A DNA stretch of 64,000 bases from Lathyrus oleraceus (GCF_024323335.1 NC_066581.1:461714289-461778288), one strand, 5' to 3'. Counted from the first letter of the stretch, positions 42,467 to 57,667 are shown. Notes: generated by a model not told the origin, from the letters alone. Numbers and translations are program-made.

Positions 42467-45400
42467 TGTCGCATCACGCGAAAAACCGGCGGGAAAAGAA
42501 GAACAACAGAGCCGCCACCGTGCGTTATTTATCCCAAAAGAGGGAAAGGAAACGCTCAGAGTAAACCTGGAAAGAACATGGTCTCGCGACCAAAGAGAAT
42601 GGGTTCGGGAGTCGGTTATGCGAAGGGAAGGTATTAGCACCCCTACGCATCCGTAGTACTCTACGGGATCCACGCACAAAAGGAAGGAATATGGTTGCTA
42701 TAACACTGCTCACACTCACACACACACTGGCTGAAAGAGACAAAAGAAACTGACTGAAACTGACTCGGCAGGATGTCGCATCCAGGGCCTACTTAGTCTA
42801 TCAGGCATAGACATCAGAGTCGAAGTAGTTCGGACTGGGGAAACGACACATGCTCGCTAGGATGTCGCATCCTATGCATACGTATCTTCTCGGACGAGAG
42901 AAGAATCAGAGCATTCGTAGCTCGACTGACACGCACACAAACCAACACAGGCAAAGGCAAACGTGGAGCCCGAATGCCAATCACTGGACTTACATCAGCA
43001 TCCGAACCTAAACACACACAAGAAAGCAAACATGGAGCCTGAATGCCAATCACTGGACTTACATCAGCATCCGAACCAAAACACACACTGGAAACCAACT
43101 GCCAATCGCTGGACTTATGTCGGACTCCAACCAGAACACACACAAGGGTGGTTAAGACACAAAGGGTTGAAAAAGAAAAAGGGCGCCCGGAGAGATCAGC
43201 TCAATCTCCTGCCTACATACTTCATCTGGTATGAAGATCAGGGCGATGTAGTTCCCCTACAGAGGGATACAGGACTAGCCTAACCAGATAACAGAGGGAG
43301 ACACAACTAGGGAGACTACGACTCGAGCCTAGATGTTATCATGCAAAATCATCCCTAAGTTAAGGTTTCTAGCTAACTGGCACAGGGAGCCAGACTATCC
43401 TAATCATGACTTGCACAGGAAGCAAGCCACACACACACTTAACTTGCACAGGAAGCAAGCCAAGCAAAACCTAACTTGCACAGGAAGCAAGTCTAAACTA
43501 ACCCTAACTTGCACAGGAAGCAAGTCAAACAATCCTAACTTGCACAGGAAGCAAGTCAAACAATCCTACAAGCACAGATAGCACACACTATACACAAGCA
43601 AGTGGCTCAAACAAAGGTTAGGTTTTAGTCGAGGGGTCATATCAACCTCAACAAACAAACCTCTGGAACTGGGTGAATGTGCTCTTAACCTTGCCATTGA
43701 GGGGCTAAGGTGAAGCAGATGAAAGGTGGGTGAAGGTAAGACTTCACAGCTCTTATCCCTGGCCTGGGAGAGCTTAAGACAAGAATGTGTGGGTTCAGAA
43801 AGTGGGAACCCTTCTACACATTTAAAACTGACTCAACTGTACAATTGTACAAGATCTTGGGTTTGTATCTGCAATGCATCAACACAGTGGTGTGAGCAGA
43901 GCAGATGACACACTGAATAGCAGGGGATAGGTTGCATATCCCTTGGGTTCTGCCAATTGCCTCTTCACTTAGGAGGACTTTGACTCTATGCAAGGACAAA
44001 ATTAAACATACACAAACATTGCCTCTTAAGGAGGACTTTAGACAGTTGCCTGGCCAAGTAACAGGCCAGGTCTTCCAGACTACATGAAGATCAGAAGCAT
44101 ACCTCAATGCAAATTGCTTATACAAGCAAAGCAAAGCAAAAAGTTCACAAGGAACTAAGCAACTAAAACACCTGAAACAGTCAAGCAGATGTTAGTATGC
44201 AACTTCAAACAAAGCAAAAGAGAACAGACATTAACAGTTAATCAGGAGGTAGATGAATGTGCAAGGCACAAGGCTCAAGGCATGTGAGCCAAGCTACCTA
44301 CAAAACAAATAAGTTAGACAATGATATCTAAGAAAACTCAATCAAAGAGAATTGGTCTCATTGGTCATTTGTTGATTAACCTGAAAACATGAGCTCAAAA
44401 GTGAGTAACAGGACCACTAGGACAAGCCTAGGGTCAAAAGAGAATGAAAAAGTCAAAACAGCAAAGGATGAGTGTCCAAAATCATGTTCAAACCATTAAG
44501 AAACACAAACAATTGGGTTCACATTCATATCAATCATCATCATCATTTCATGAACAATTTAGGTCAAAGTATAGCAAACAGAAGCTCATAGAAGTCAACA
44601 GCAAGACTTAACTCAAAAGCAATCTTAAACATTTCCAAAAATCACCAAATAAATCATGATCAATCCTAACACATAGCATGGTAAGCATGTCAAATTTCAT
44701 CTCATTTGGACAAGTGGAAGGCAGTCAATGAAAATCAGAAAGTCAAAGCACATTTGAACATGCTCAAAGAAGTCAACCAAACATGCATCAACTTAGAAAA
44801 ATCATAAGTCAAGAATGGTGTATGATAAATGAATGGGACTAAAACCATGGCAAAGATGAGGATGTCTAGTTATCTCATGTAAAATTTCATGTCCATCCAA
44901 TAAAGTATGAGAATTTCACAAGTGAAATGGGAACAAGTGTCACAAAAAGTCAACATATGACCAAGCAGGGGAGAAAATCCCAAACAATTAGGAAATGCCA
45001 CAAATAGTTCCAAGAAAATTCACATGTAAACTAGACATACAAAAGTAGGTTCATGCAAAAAATCAGATCAATTGGAGGTCAAGAAGCATGGTATCAAAAA
45101 TCATCAAGTTGGACATCAATGGTGTGACACAAATTGTCACACCCTAATTCAAAAAATCATAACTCACAAACCACAAATGATAAATTCACAAACTCTACAC
45201 CAAAATCACCATGAGTGTGTCTAGTTTAAGCACAAAAAATTTGGGAGCCATTGGATAAAGTATCACCATTTCACAAATGTTTTGGCAAAGTGTACAATAT
45301 TTGCATACATGAACAAAACCCTATTGCCAAACAAAAACCAATGATCACAAAATTCTGGGAAAATTATGATAAAAAAGTAGAGATCATGATGAACACAACA

Positions 45401-47830
45401 CAAAAAATCCCATGATTTTTGGATTAAAATTGAAGGCGCAATGATTTTTGGAAGATTAGGTATCAAAGTGAAATAAAATGAAGAAATTAATTTGGATTAA
45501 TGAAGCAAGAATGGCAAAGTTGTAATTTTCTGGACCACTAATTGAAACGATGCCGTTTTGGGCCATGGCTGGAAATGTTTTGATTGGTTGTTGAGTTTAA
45601 GCCAGGCCATGCACGTGAGACAAACAAGAATCCTGGGAAATGGATTTTGAAAACTAGGGTTTCATGATCTTCATCCCCTTCCTAATCGTGCTTCACAAAT
45701 TTTCCAGAAATCTCAATTAAACATACACAAATGATCATCAAGCAACACACATCAACATTCCCAACTTCATTTTCATCAACTCAAACTAAGCACGAAGAAA
45801 CAACCAAGAACAAGTTTGTATGTGAAACTTTAACTCAACATAACTTGCAAAATACCAAACCATTTTCAAAACCAAAACCATTAATGAACTCAGCATTGAG
45901 GGACCTATCCAAAGCATGTAATAGATTTAAAAATAATGGAACTCGAAAATTTACCAAAGTGGAAAGGCAGATGAGATGCAGTGGCTGTTTGGTGCTTTTG
46001 GCCTGAAACAGATGTCCCTTAAGGTCCCAAATGATGAATGATGAAGGTCCTTTGGCTTGTGGATGCTTGGTTTGGCCTCAAACTTGGACTGTCATGGCTG
46101 AGGCCTTTTTTAAAACAGTGCTAGAACAGGTGCTTCCAGGTGGAAAATGATGATTGCCATGAGCTTAGAAAGGTGTTTGGATAATGAAAATAACAATGCC
46201 AAGCTCAGTTCTTTGGAAGTTCTTTTACTGGTTTTGAAAGTGCATCAAGAAATGAAGCTTGAGAGAGTGAAAGCACAATGGTTTGTCTGCTGTCTTGTGG
46301 CTGTTAGCAAGGCTTCATATGACAGAAAAAATGGTGAGGAAATAATGTATCAAGCAAGGCAAGTTTTTTCTCTTTTGGAAGTTTTGGACAGATTTGGTAA
46401 ATGGCAAAAGATGAGGTTTTTGAAAAATGAGTGAATGAAGTTCTGCTGTGGTGGGGCTGCTTCTAGTGTTTTCCAAATGATGAATGGATAGTGAAATAGC
46501 AATGGCCAGGCTCAGTGCCTTTTGGAGTTTTTGGACAGATTTTTCTGAAATGCAAAAGCAAGGTGAATGCAGTTTTTAGGATCAGTGAGGTTGGTTGTGT
46601 TATGCAGCTAGTAGTGTACTCAAATGACAGAAAATATGATGAATAAAATCTGCTATGTCATGGTACAAAGCATGGTTTGTGAGATGGATTTGGTGAAAAC
46701 ATGTACTTTCTTCCAAAATTCAAGCAAGCAAGGAATGGCCCTTTTTTTTTTGTTGGTTATGGGCTGCAACTTGTGTTCACCATGACAGAAAATGAGGTTC
46801 CAATCTTCTGTTTTTGAGAAGTACAAAGCATGGCTTATGGAAGCATGGAGTAGCATGGGTGAAAATGTACCTTTGGCCAAATTCCAAGCAAGTTAAGCAT
46901 GGCCATGTGTACTGCATGAAATGAGCTTGCAAACATGACCAAAACCAAATTTCTGAGCTATTTTAATTGGCCAAATGGAAAAAAAATGATTATATCAAAA
47001 AGTCAACCCTTGGTCAAACTTGCATTTAAATGAGATAAGTCAAAAAATGCTATTTTGATTGGTGAAGTTTTGGCTCATGAAATTTATATTTTTGGAAAGA
47101 GGGGATCAAATGTGACTTGTAGGAAAAAACCCCACCAAAATTGGCCAAATGGTTTGAGAGATATGGCCTTTTGAAGTTCAAGATTTTCTGAAATCGATTC
47201 GATCATAACTTGCCAACCATACATGGGAATTGAGAGTTCTTGGACTTTTTGGAAACGGGAGAACAAGATCTTCAACTTTCATGTTGGGTAAAAATTCATT
47301 TGAAGCTTGTATCATGATGTAATTTTGAGGATCAAGACTTTCCATTTTTGGTAAGTTTCAGTTACAGGTCCAGTTTCCATTTTTGGAAATTTCTGATCTG
47401 GCTTCAAATTCTTCCATGATGGTGTTTGACATGATATATGGGGACTATTTGGCCATGAATGAGCTCTCTCAAACCAATTTCCATCATCAAATCACTGATT
47501 AAATGGACAGTTGACCAACAGTTGACTTTTAGGGTTTCTGACTGATTGTGCATTGACTGATGACTTCTGAACATCCAATCTTTGACCTAATCACTTCAAA
47601 TGGGTCCCCAAGCCATGTGAACATGTTGGATCAACCCTAGGGCTTTGGCTCCTTGAAAATTGTGCTTGCTTGCTTGACTGACTGATCTCCTGACCAGTTT
47701 GACCTAATTCCTTGATTGGCTTGCACTTGAGGCAACTGGGACAATGCAATGCTATGCAGTGGACCATGTTATGCTATGACCTAATATGAGAATGTATGTA
47801 CAATGATGGGTGCAAATTTGAGGTGCTACA
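42467..47830 (-). repeat. Ogre F LTR 2 (5364 bp), shared by both units
   Basis: The same ends as LTR 1 (TGTAGCACC... on the minus strand, ...GATGCGACA). It serves as the 5' LTR of unit 1 (PBS on its left) and the 3' LTR of unit 2 (polypurine tract on its right). It is 32 bp longer than LTR 1 because of one extra hairpin repeat unit. U5 PBS-like AGAGCCGCCA is at 42508-42517. Confidence 0.9.
43377..43557 (-). repeat. Hairpin minisatellite in F LTR 2
   Basis: Five ACTTGC-ACAGGAA-GCAAG units (43409, 43442, about 43474, 43507 and 43539) after the CTGGC...GCCAG variant at 43377. LTR 1 has four. The additional unit accounts for the change of offset between the two LTRs from 17,627 to 17,659. Confidence 0.8.
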
Positions 47831-50151
47831 GCTGCCCCTATTCAATCAGCTGGGAACCCGAATGGATGATAGCAGCGGCTGTCAGACTTTCAGGGTAAAC
47901 AGGGATTGAATACCAAGAACCGTAGAATTTGCACAATACAGGGATCTACCAATGGAAACGTCCACCGGGATTTGATATTTATTACTGGGTATTTATTGGT
48001 TTTTGTTTTCAAAGGGTACGGCCACATCCAGACATCCCAACGACGATGAATGGGAAAAGAAATCACAACTAGATGCCAACGGACAACTAGGAAAAACTCG
48101 ACGTTTATCTGAACCAACGGAGAGGTGACCAGACATTAATGAAATGACTGGAAAAGATACAACCATGCGTCAATGGACGAAATGGGAAAAACTCGACGTT
48201 TACCAAGACCAACGGAGAGGTAACCAACTGGGGACGACCAGGAAAAATTCGACATTTACAGACATCGAAAGATGATGTTTACAGACACCAAAAGGATCGA
48301 CCAGACATTTACAGATGAATGGGAATACTCGACGTTTACAGACATCGAAAGATGATGTTTACAGACACCAAAAAGATCGACCAGACATTTACAGATGAAT
48401 GGGAATAAGAGAAACACAACCAGACGTCAACGGACGAATGGGAAAAACTCGTCGTTTATCGAAACCAACGGAGAGGTAAGTCCACATGGGGAGGGTACAA
48501 CTAGACATCACCGGATGACTAGGAAAAACTCGACGTTTATCGACACCAACGGAGAGGAGGAAACTCTTCACTGGGGAAGGGGGACGATGTTACGAACATC
48601 GAAAGATGATGTTTACAGACATCAAAAGAAGACCAGACACTTACGCATGATTGGAAATCACCGAAAGATGGTGTTTACCGACACCAAGGAAACAACACAC
48701 ACGGGTGCTGACATGGTATACTAACATTCTCAAGATGACAGGGCAAGGCTGAACACTTGCAGGGGGTCTCACTGGGGAGAAACAAACTTTCTGTCACCAA
48801 CAGGTGAGGAAATAAACCTCTGTGGGGATTATAAACACCAAATGTTGACTGGAACAAATGTAGCCAATGCGTTGTACAGGTTGAATAAAAATCCGTCTCT
48901 GCAGGGGATACGGTTTGATGGGGTTTCGAACACATGAATGCATATGTTTGATTTTTTCTATGGCGTAATGCTCCATTTATGAATGGAAATGCTACGCGAT
49001 TTTTGAGGATGCAATGATTACTACATGCAAAATGCAAGTGAACCCTGGCTAGGGAGCCGAAATGATCAGATACTCTGACTCTGTGGGGAGACTCCTCTTG
49101 GGGAAATACTCTGCGGGGAACTCTGCTTGGGGAACGGTAAAGCGACTTCACACTCATGTTGGAGAATAGCACTGTTGCTGGGAAAGGTAAACTCCGCTGG
49201 GGATAACCTTCAGTCCACAGATAGGATAAATGCTGGAGATAAATTTCAATGAACCTGCCTCACTCGGGGAGGAAATCGGTAAATACAGGCCTGCTGGGGA
49301 TAGGCAATTCTTAGATCTGTTGGGGAGTAGAAGGCACTATCCACAGACGTCTTCGCAGGGAAACATAGCTCTGTTAGCTTCCAAACTTGCTTGGAGAAAA
49401 TATCTGTTGAGGAGACGTCCTCACAGATGCCAATCTGAAAAAAAAAACAGCACAACAAAATGCCCCCAGGGTACACATGGACAAGATACGCTCAAGTGTC
49501 CTCAACATTCAAAATGATTTTCAAATGTTTTGTCATCCTGCAAGCTATTGTTTAGCCTTCATGTTCTTATATGCAATGCTTATCAAAAATTCGAACATTT
49601 TTGCAAACAAAACAGTGAAAATAAAAACCAAAGAGCTATTTATCTGAATAACGACTTTTATTGATTGAAAATGTGCCTGAGAAGGCAAATACATTGGGAG
49701 GCAATTCCTAGAAAGAGGTAATTGCGCACAAAAGGAAAAAATCTATCCTAATGGCAATGTGAACGCGGCATCCACTATTTCCCAATTCTGTTATAACTCA
49801 CAGATCATCAGTTTTCCTCCCAACTCCTTGCTTTCTGAGAAGAATTACTGGACGGATCACATCTTTCGAGATGGCAGACGACAAAGCTCGATGAAGTACA
49901 GACAACTCAGACTGTAGTCTTCGCTTTAATCCCTAACTTTTGCCTGGATCGCCCTTTCGGGTTTTCAATCCACCGGGATACCCATTTTTGCCTAAGCCGC
50001 CCTTGCGGGTTTTCGACTTACCGGGTGTACACATTTTTTATATTTTTATCCCTAACTTTTGCCCGAACCTTTTCTTTCTGTTTTTTTTTTTGGTTCGCCG
50101 GGATGCCCATTTTTTGCCTGGACTCTTTTTTTTTTGTCCAGCGGGTCAATT
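47831..50151 (-). other. Ogre F unit 2 3' untranslated region
   Basis: A near-identical copy of 30172-32492 with the same polypurine tract position, 80-bp tandem repeats (48250-48409), GGGGA cluster and twin hairpins (49952-49961 and 50000-50009). No gene. Confidence 0.8.
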
Positions 50152-53100
50152 TTATGCGAAGTATTTTTTGACTACATCTGAGTTAACAGGAGACGGAAAA
50201 TCTTCACCATCCATAGTTGTAAGCATCAAGGCTCCACCGGAGAAGACCTTCTTCACAACATACGGACCTTCATAATTAGGAGTCCACTTGCCCCTGTTAT
50301 CTGCACCGGGAGGGAGGATCCTCTTCAAAACTAGATCACCGATCTGATAGCTTCGAGGACGCACTTTCTGATCAAAGGCTCGCTTCATCCTTCGCTGATA
50401 CAACTGTCCATGGCATACAGCTGCTAGTCGTCTCTCCTCGATAAGGCTCAACTCGTTAAACCTTGTTCGAATCCACTCGGCTTCGTCCAGCTTGACATCC
50501 AATAAAACTCTCAGAGAAGGAATCTCCACTTCAACAGGTAGGACAACTTCCATACCATACACAAGGGAGTAAGGGGTTGCCCCGGTCGACGTACGTACTG
50601 AGGTACGGTACCCATGCAAAGCGAAAGGCAGCATCTCATGCCAATCCTTGTACGTAACAACCATCTTCTGCACAATCTTCTTGATATTCTTGTTCGCCGC
50701 TTCTACAGCACCATTCATCTTCGGTCTGTAAGGAGAAGAATTGTGATGTTCAATCTTGAAATCTTTACACAGCTCCTTCATCATCTTGTTATTGAGATTC
50801 GAACCATTGTCAGTGATGATTCTCTCCGGAACTCCATAACGACAGATGATTTCTTTCTTGATGAACCGGGTAACCACTTGTTTGGTAACGTTAGCATAGG
50901 AAGCTGCTTCCACCCATTTGGTGAAATAGTCAATTGCTACCAAAATGAAGCGATGTCCATTCGAAGCAGTAGGCTCAATCTTCCCAATCATATCAATGCC
51001 CCACATGGCAAACGGCCAAGGCGAATTCATGACATTCAGAGGGCTTGGTGGTACATGCACCTTATCAGCATAGATTTGACACTTATGGCACTTCCGAGCA
51101 TACTTGAAACAATCGGATTCCATAGTCATCCAGTAATAACCCGCTCTCAACAATTTCTTAGCCATTGCATGTCCGCCGGCATGAGTACCGAAGGAACCTT
51201 CATGAACTTCCTGCATTAACATGTCCGCCTCGGGTCTGTCCACGCATCTGAGCAAGACCATGTCAAAGTTTCTCTTATACAACACATCATCCTGATTCAA
51301 ATAGAAGCTTCCAGCCAGCCTCCTCAGGGTTTTCTTGTCATTCTTCGACGCACCTTCAGGATACTCCTGAGTCTTGAGGAAGTTCTTGATGTCGTAATAC
51401 CACGGCTTCTCATCAATCACAACAGACTCGGCTGCAAACACATACGCAGGCCTCTCGAGTCGATTCACCGCAACATGTGGCACATGATTCCACCAATGAA
51501 CTTTGATCATAGACGACAAAGTAGCCAAGGCATCAGCCATTTGATTCTCATCCCGGGGGACATGGTACAACTTCACTTTCTTGAAGAACGTCAGTACTCT
51601 TCTGGTGTAATCTCTATACGGAATCAAATGCGGCTGATTCGTATTCCAATCTCCATTGACTTGATTGATCACTAGAGCCGAATCTCCAAATATGTCAAGT
51701 GTTTTGATCCTCAGATCAATGGCTTCTTCTATCCCCATGATACAAGCCTCATACTCAGCTTCGTTGTTGGTGACGTCAAACGTCAGTCTGGCAGAAAAAG
51801 GTATATGAGCACCTTTAGGATTGATCAACACTGCACCAACACCATTACCGTTCATATTCACAGCCCCATCAAACATCAGTGTCCATTTGTCATCCGGGTC
51901 CGGTCCTTCCTCGACAAGAGGTTCTTCACAATCTTTCATCTTCAGATACATGATGTCTTCGTCAGGGAATTCAAACATCATAGGCTGATAATCTTCAATC
52001 GGTTGCTCGGCGAGGTAGTCTGACAGAATACTACCTTTGATGGCCTTTTGTGACGTGTACTGAATGTCATATTCTGTTAGAATCATCTGCCAACGAGCAA
52101 CGCGTCCGGTGAGAGCCGGCTTCTCAAAGATGTACTTCACTGGATCCATCTTAGAAATCAATAAGGTAGTATGGTTCAACATATACTGCCTCAGTCGGCG
52201 AGCAGCCCAGGCCAAAGCACAGCAAGTTTTCTCGAGCAGTGAATATCTTGTTTCACAGTCGGTAAACTTTTTGCTAAGGTAGTATATGGCATGCTCTTTT
52301 CGACCAGACTCGTCATGCTGTCCCAATACACACCCCATCGAGTTCTCAGTCACTGACAGGTACATTATCAGAGGTCTCCCTGGAACTGGAGGTATAAGGA
52401 TTGGCGGTTTCTGTAAGTACTCTTTAATCTTGTCAAAAGCTTTCTGACAATCATCATTCCACTTGATCGCTTGATTCTTTCTAAGCAGTTTGAAAATTGG
52501 TTCACATGTAGCAGTTAGATGAGATATGAACCTTGCAATGTAGTTCAATCTCCCTAAAAACCCACGGACTTGCTTCTCCGTTTTGGTTCAGGCATCTCTT
52601 GAATAGCTTTGACTTTCGCTGGATCAACCTCAATCCCTTTCTCACTGACAATGAAGCCTAAAAGCTTCCCTGATCTCACCCCAAACGTACACTTGTTCGG
52701 ATTCAACCTCAGCTTGAACTTTCTCAACCGGTCAAACAGCTTCTGCAAATTAACCAGGTGCTCCTCTTCTGTCTGCGACTTCGCAATCATATCATCTACG
52801 TACACTTCAATCTCTTTGTGCATCATGTCATGAAAAAGAGTCGTCATTGCCCTCTGATAGGTAGCACCAGCATTCTTTAGCCCAAATGGCATCACCTTAT
52901 AACAGAACGTGCCCCAAGGTGTAATGAATGTCGTCTTTTCCATGTCCTCTGGCGCCATCTTGATCTGATTATATCCAGAGAAACCATCCATGAAAGAGAA
53001 TACCGAGGATTGAGCCGTATTGTCGACCAATACATCAATGTGAGGTAATGGGAAATCATCTTTCGGACTCGCTCTATTCAAATCCCGGTAATCGACACAC

Positions 53101-53618
53101 ATTCTGACTTTACCATCCTTCTTCGGCACAGGAACGATGTTGGCCACCCATGGGGGATAACTTGTAACAGCCAAAAAACCTGCATCCCACTGCTTCTGAA
53201 CTTCTTCCTTGATCTTAGTTGCCATGTCAGGACTCGTTCTACGAAGCTTCTGCTTGACCGAAGGACATCCTTCTCTAAGAGGTAATCGATGCACCACAAT
53301 GTCTGTATCTAAACCAGGCATATCTTGATACGACCAGGCGAATATCTCCACATATTCTCTCAGCATCTCAATCAGCCTCCTCTTGACAGAGTCCTCTAAA
53401 GCAGCCCCAATCTTGATTTCTCTTTTGGCGTCCTCAGTACCCAAATTAACAACCTCCAACTCCTCCTGATGAGGTTGGATGACCCTTTCCTCCTGCTTCA
53501 GCAATCTGACCAATTCTGCAGGGAGTTCACAGTCTTCCTCACTCTCCTCTTTAGCTTGGTAAATGGGATTGTCGAAATCATACTGAGCCATAACAGAACT
53601 GTTCATAGTGAATGCCAT
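50152..53618 (-). pseudogene. pol: Ogre F unit 2 pol, frameshifted in RT region
   Basis: A near-identical copy of 32493-35960, but one T is missing from a five-T run near 52580-52584. The frame therefore splits into 53618-52554 (through the YVDD motif and about residue 345) and 52548-50152 (RNase H, archaeal-type RNase H and integrase). Other differences from unit 1 are isolated substitutions, such as A to V in the GMEAVLPVE motif. Because the lesion is a homopolymer contraction, it could be a consensus error rather than a true mutation. Confidence 0.88.
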
Positions 53619-53628
53619 AAGATCGCTT

Positions 53629-53887
53629 CTGCATGTTTAATGCTTTGTTTTAGAAAAAGAGTTCAAAAAAAGGTCACAAAAAACAAAAACATTGCCATTT
53701 TTATTGTTTTGAAAAAAAAAGGTGAAAACAAAAAATAGAAAGACAGGGATCACAAAGTTTGATTGCAAAAAATGTCCTTCATTAATGATAATCATTTAAA
53801 ACATGATGAGGCCCTACAAAATGAATCACTACGCCTTGGGCAGAACGTAGGATTTTCATGCAAAATGACAAAACAACAGAAAATTAC
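53629..53887 (-). other. Ogre F unit 2 putative intron
   Basis: The same donor (GTAATT overlapping the protease stop) and acceptor (ATGCAG) as unit 1; sequence essentially identical. Confidence 0.65.
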
Positions 53888-56058
53888 TCTGTCAGAAGAG
53901 TAACTTGAACCACTTCTTCAGCCGTCCAGTTGTTGATAGACCCCCCTGGTGCACACGGGCGAACCCAGTTGTCCAAATCACAATCACTGTCACAGTCTTC
54001 AATACCGGTTGCAGAGACGTCGCCATGATTCATCAGCCCAGCGCTGGTAAAGGTACTTGGACCCGCTTGACCATTCTGTTCTGCTCGGAGAGGCTCATAA
54101 CCAACGCCAAATTTGTCTTCTTTAACCGGCAAATCCACCATCTTGCCCCAGCCTTCAGCTTTGCCAGAATCAACAACCTCCTTAGCCTGCTTGTAAGAAG
54201 TAATTGAAGCACCTGACTTCCTCTGCTCAGCGTACGCCACTTTCTCAAGAGCCACAGTCTCAAATGCCTGGCATAAGGTTTCGTGGATCTCGCCATCCAC
54301 CTCAACATATTTGAACGAGGATAGATGACTCACCAGAATCTCTTCTTCACCGCACACAGTCACAATCTGACCGTTCCAGACATACTTGAGCTTTTGATGG
54401 AGAGTCGACGAGACTGCCCCTGCTGCATGAATCCATGGACGCCCCAACAAGCAACTATAGGCGGGCTGGATGTCCATAACATAGAAGATGACATCGAATA
54501 CTTCAGGACCTATCTTCACAGGCAAGGTAACTTCCCCACACACAGAACGCTTGGAGCCGTCGAAAGCACGAACGATCAGGTCACTGGGATTAAGCACAAA
54601 CCCTTCCGCATCAATCTTCCTCAGAATCTGCTTAGGCAACACATTCAGCGACGACCCGGTGTCTACCAATACGTGAGACAACACTGCCCCCTTGCACTCC
54701 ATGGTGATGTGCAAGGCTTTGTTATGGTTTCGCCCTTCAGGCGGTAAGTCCAGGTTGGTGAAACCTACGCCATGCCTGGTGCTCACATTGGCCATCACAC
54801 CCTCCAGTTGATTGACAGAAATCTCCTGAGGCACGTAAGCCAGATTCAACATCTTCAGCAAGGCATTACGGTGCGCCTCAGAGCACAACAACAGTGAAAG
54901 TATAGAAATCTTGGACGGAGTTTGATTCAACTGATCCACAATCTTGTAGTCACTCTTCTTGATTATTTTCATAAACTCCTCCACGTCCTTCTCAAATGAC
55001 CCCTCAGGCGCTTCCTTCTGGACAGGCTCTTCCTCAACCACAGCTTGCTTACCCTTTGCTTTGGCAGAAGCCTCAGCATTATTGTCCCTCAAAGGCTGCG
55101 GTGCGAACAGACGACCGCTTCTGGTAAAACCTCCTGGACCCCCTACATTATCCACAGCCGGACCAACAGTTGCAGGAACTCTATTCGGTAAACCAATTGT
55201 CACTGGAGTTTGATTCACTGGTCTGTCTGACTTTCAGCCCTTCTGTAACTGCGGTGAGCATTATCATACTTCCACGGCACGGCTTTACTGTTCTCAACAG
55301 CCCTTCTTCCAGACGCAACGATAGTAGTTGGAGCACTGATGGTTACAGGCACGGGAATGGTAACTGGGATACCATTTGCTGCAGGTGCACTAACGACCCT
55401 TTGTCCACGTTCTTCAGACGGTTTAAAGTAAATGGTGATAGTCGACACTGTCCCACGATCTTTTACAGCCCTACTGAATTGCAAACAACCCTCATCCATC
55501 ATACCCTGGATACCGGCCCTTAACTGGTCGCAACCATTCTCAGATTCTGCACAGCCCAAATAATCCTCATCACAACCCGAGTAGACACCCCCATTCAGCA
55601 GACGGCCTTCACAACTAGCAGAGGAGTCTGAACATCATCAACATTAACAACCAGATCTTCAGCTTCTTTCCCTTCAATATTGTTCACCCTATGCCCACCA
55701 TGCTGAGGCATAGGGTTGTTTACGACGTTAGGCACTGGAGCGAAGTTGATTGCCTTGGCATCGATCAAATCTTGAACCTTGTGCTGGAGAGCCCGACACT
55801 TCTCAGTATGATGCCCTGGTGCCCCAGAGTGAAAGTCACAACGGACGTTGGCGTCGTACCCAGGAGGCAATACTGTAGGCGGAGCCATTGTACGCAACTC
55901 AACCATCCCCAACCTGAGTAGTTCGGGCAGCAGCTCGGCGTACGACATGGGTATCGAATCAAAACGTCGATCAGGCATCCTTTGTTGGGTTGATACGGAC
56001 GTTGCTGTTGTTGTTGTTGTTGCGGTTGTTGAACTCTTTGTTGTTGTTGTTGACGAGG
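53884..56058 (-). pseudogene. Ogre F unit 2 protease region, two frameshifts
   Basis: A copy of 36226-38403. The protease core with VDTGSS is intact in 53884-55218. One C is missing near 55221-55224 and one base near 55608, so the frame is broken into three pieces (55978-55595, 55559-55215, 55218-53884). A further T is missing from the run near 55985, just before the Gln-rich linker. All are single-base losses in or next to homopolymers. Confidence 0.85.
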
Positions 56059-57308
56059 TTAAGGTGCCGGAATGGTCACTGCAGCAGCTTGACGGTATTC
56101 AATTCTGTTCTGATCTCTGCGGTGTTGAACATCATTAGTTTCACCCTCTCTCGACGAGGTGCCCCAGCAAATGGCTTCTTAGAAGAAGAGGAACCAGCAT
56201 CTTGGATCTTCCCAGTTTTAATCAAACTCTCAGTTCTTTCTCCACAAATGACAACATCAGAAAAACTACCGAATGGGCAGCTCCCCATCCGGTCCATAAA
56301 CACACCCTGAAGAGTACCGATAAACATATCTGTCAACTCCCGCTCCAGCATAGGGGGTTGAACTCTAGCAGCCAGTTCACGCCACCTCTGGGCGTACTCC
56401 TTGAAGCTTTCATTGGATTTCTGACATAGACTCTGCAGCTGAGTCCGGCTAGGCGCCATATCCATGTTGTGTTTGTATTGCCTGAAAAAGGCCTCACCCA
56501 GATCCCTCCAGCATCGGATAGAATCCTCTTCAATTCCATGTACCAGTCCAAAGAAGCCCCAGATAGACTGTCTTGGAAAAAATACATCCACATCTTTTCA
56601 TCATCGGTATACGCAGAGATCTTTCGATAATAAGCCTGCACATGGGTGCGAGGGCAAGAAGTACCGTTGTATTTATCAAAGGACGGTGCTTTGAACTTGT
56701 GAGGGATTCTCAAACCTTCAACCAATCCCATGTTAGTAACATCAAAACCAAGGGAGTTTTGACACTCCATAGCACGGATCTTCTCAGCAAGAGCCTCAAC
56801 TTTGCGGTCCTCTCATTAACCCTTCCCAGAACGTCTTCGTCTTCACTGAGCAGAGAGAACATATCCTCTTGTCTGTCAACAATCGGAACAGGATTACGGG
56901 CCGGAGCACGGACTACTCTGGCATTAGCGACATCTGGAACAATAGGTTGACCGTTGATTCGAATACCCCCCAACTCATCACCTACAGCATAGTTGTTGAT
57001 GGGTACAGCAGCAGCAACATTGTTATCATTGACCGGGCCTCCCTCTGGCGGAGCATGGTTGGCGGTGGATTTGCAGCCTCTTGTCTCTGAACCATGGCTC
57101 GAAGTTCTTCTTGACCTTGCGCAAACCCTTGCATCATATTCATAAACTGGGCCATGCTAGCCTTCATCTCAGCCAACTCAGCTTGAAATTGATCCATACT
57201 TCTCTGTTGATTCAGTCTTGTTGAGTAGCGGTGCGGACGTTGATCAGCTATCCTGCCTAAAACAGGAACCAGAGTGAGAAGCCACGACCAAGAACACCTG
57301 TTATGCAA
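56059..57308 (-). pseudogene. gag: Ogre F unit 2 gag, several single-base deletions
   Basis: A copy of 38404-39657 with the same terminal TAA (56061-56059). Single-base losses lie near 56153 (CC to C), 56526 (CCC to CC), 56809 (CCC to CC) and 57064 (CC to C), each breaking the frame. The gag capsid motifs are readable in pieces. One substitution gives GFAQGQ for GVAQGQ. Confidence 0.85.
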
Positions 57309-57667
57309 AATGATATGAGTATGATGCTAATGATGCGTATGATGCACATGATATGCTCATTTCTCAGGCATTCAAAGAGCCTGACCCATCCTGAAAAGAT
57401 GGCAACCTGCAGCAACAAGAGAACAAACAGATACAAGGAAATGAGAACAACAGGGAAATACTGACAACCTTATCCATACATAAGGGTAAAAAGGTCAATA
57501 CCACCGAGTCAACAGAAAATTCGCATAAACAGAGTACAAAGAAATGAACCCATCCAACAAGCCTGGAGGTGATTCTCAACAATGAAGATCCAAAGACGGA
57601 TTACAAACAAATGAATCCCATCCAACAAGCCTGGAGGTGATTCAACAAAAACAAACAGAAATACAGT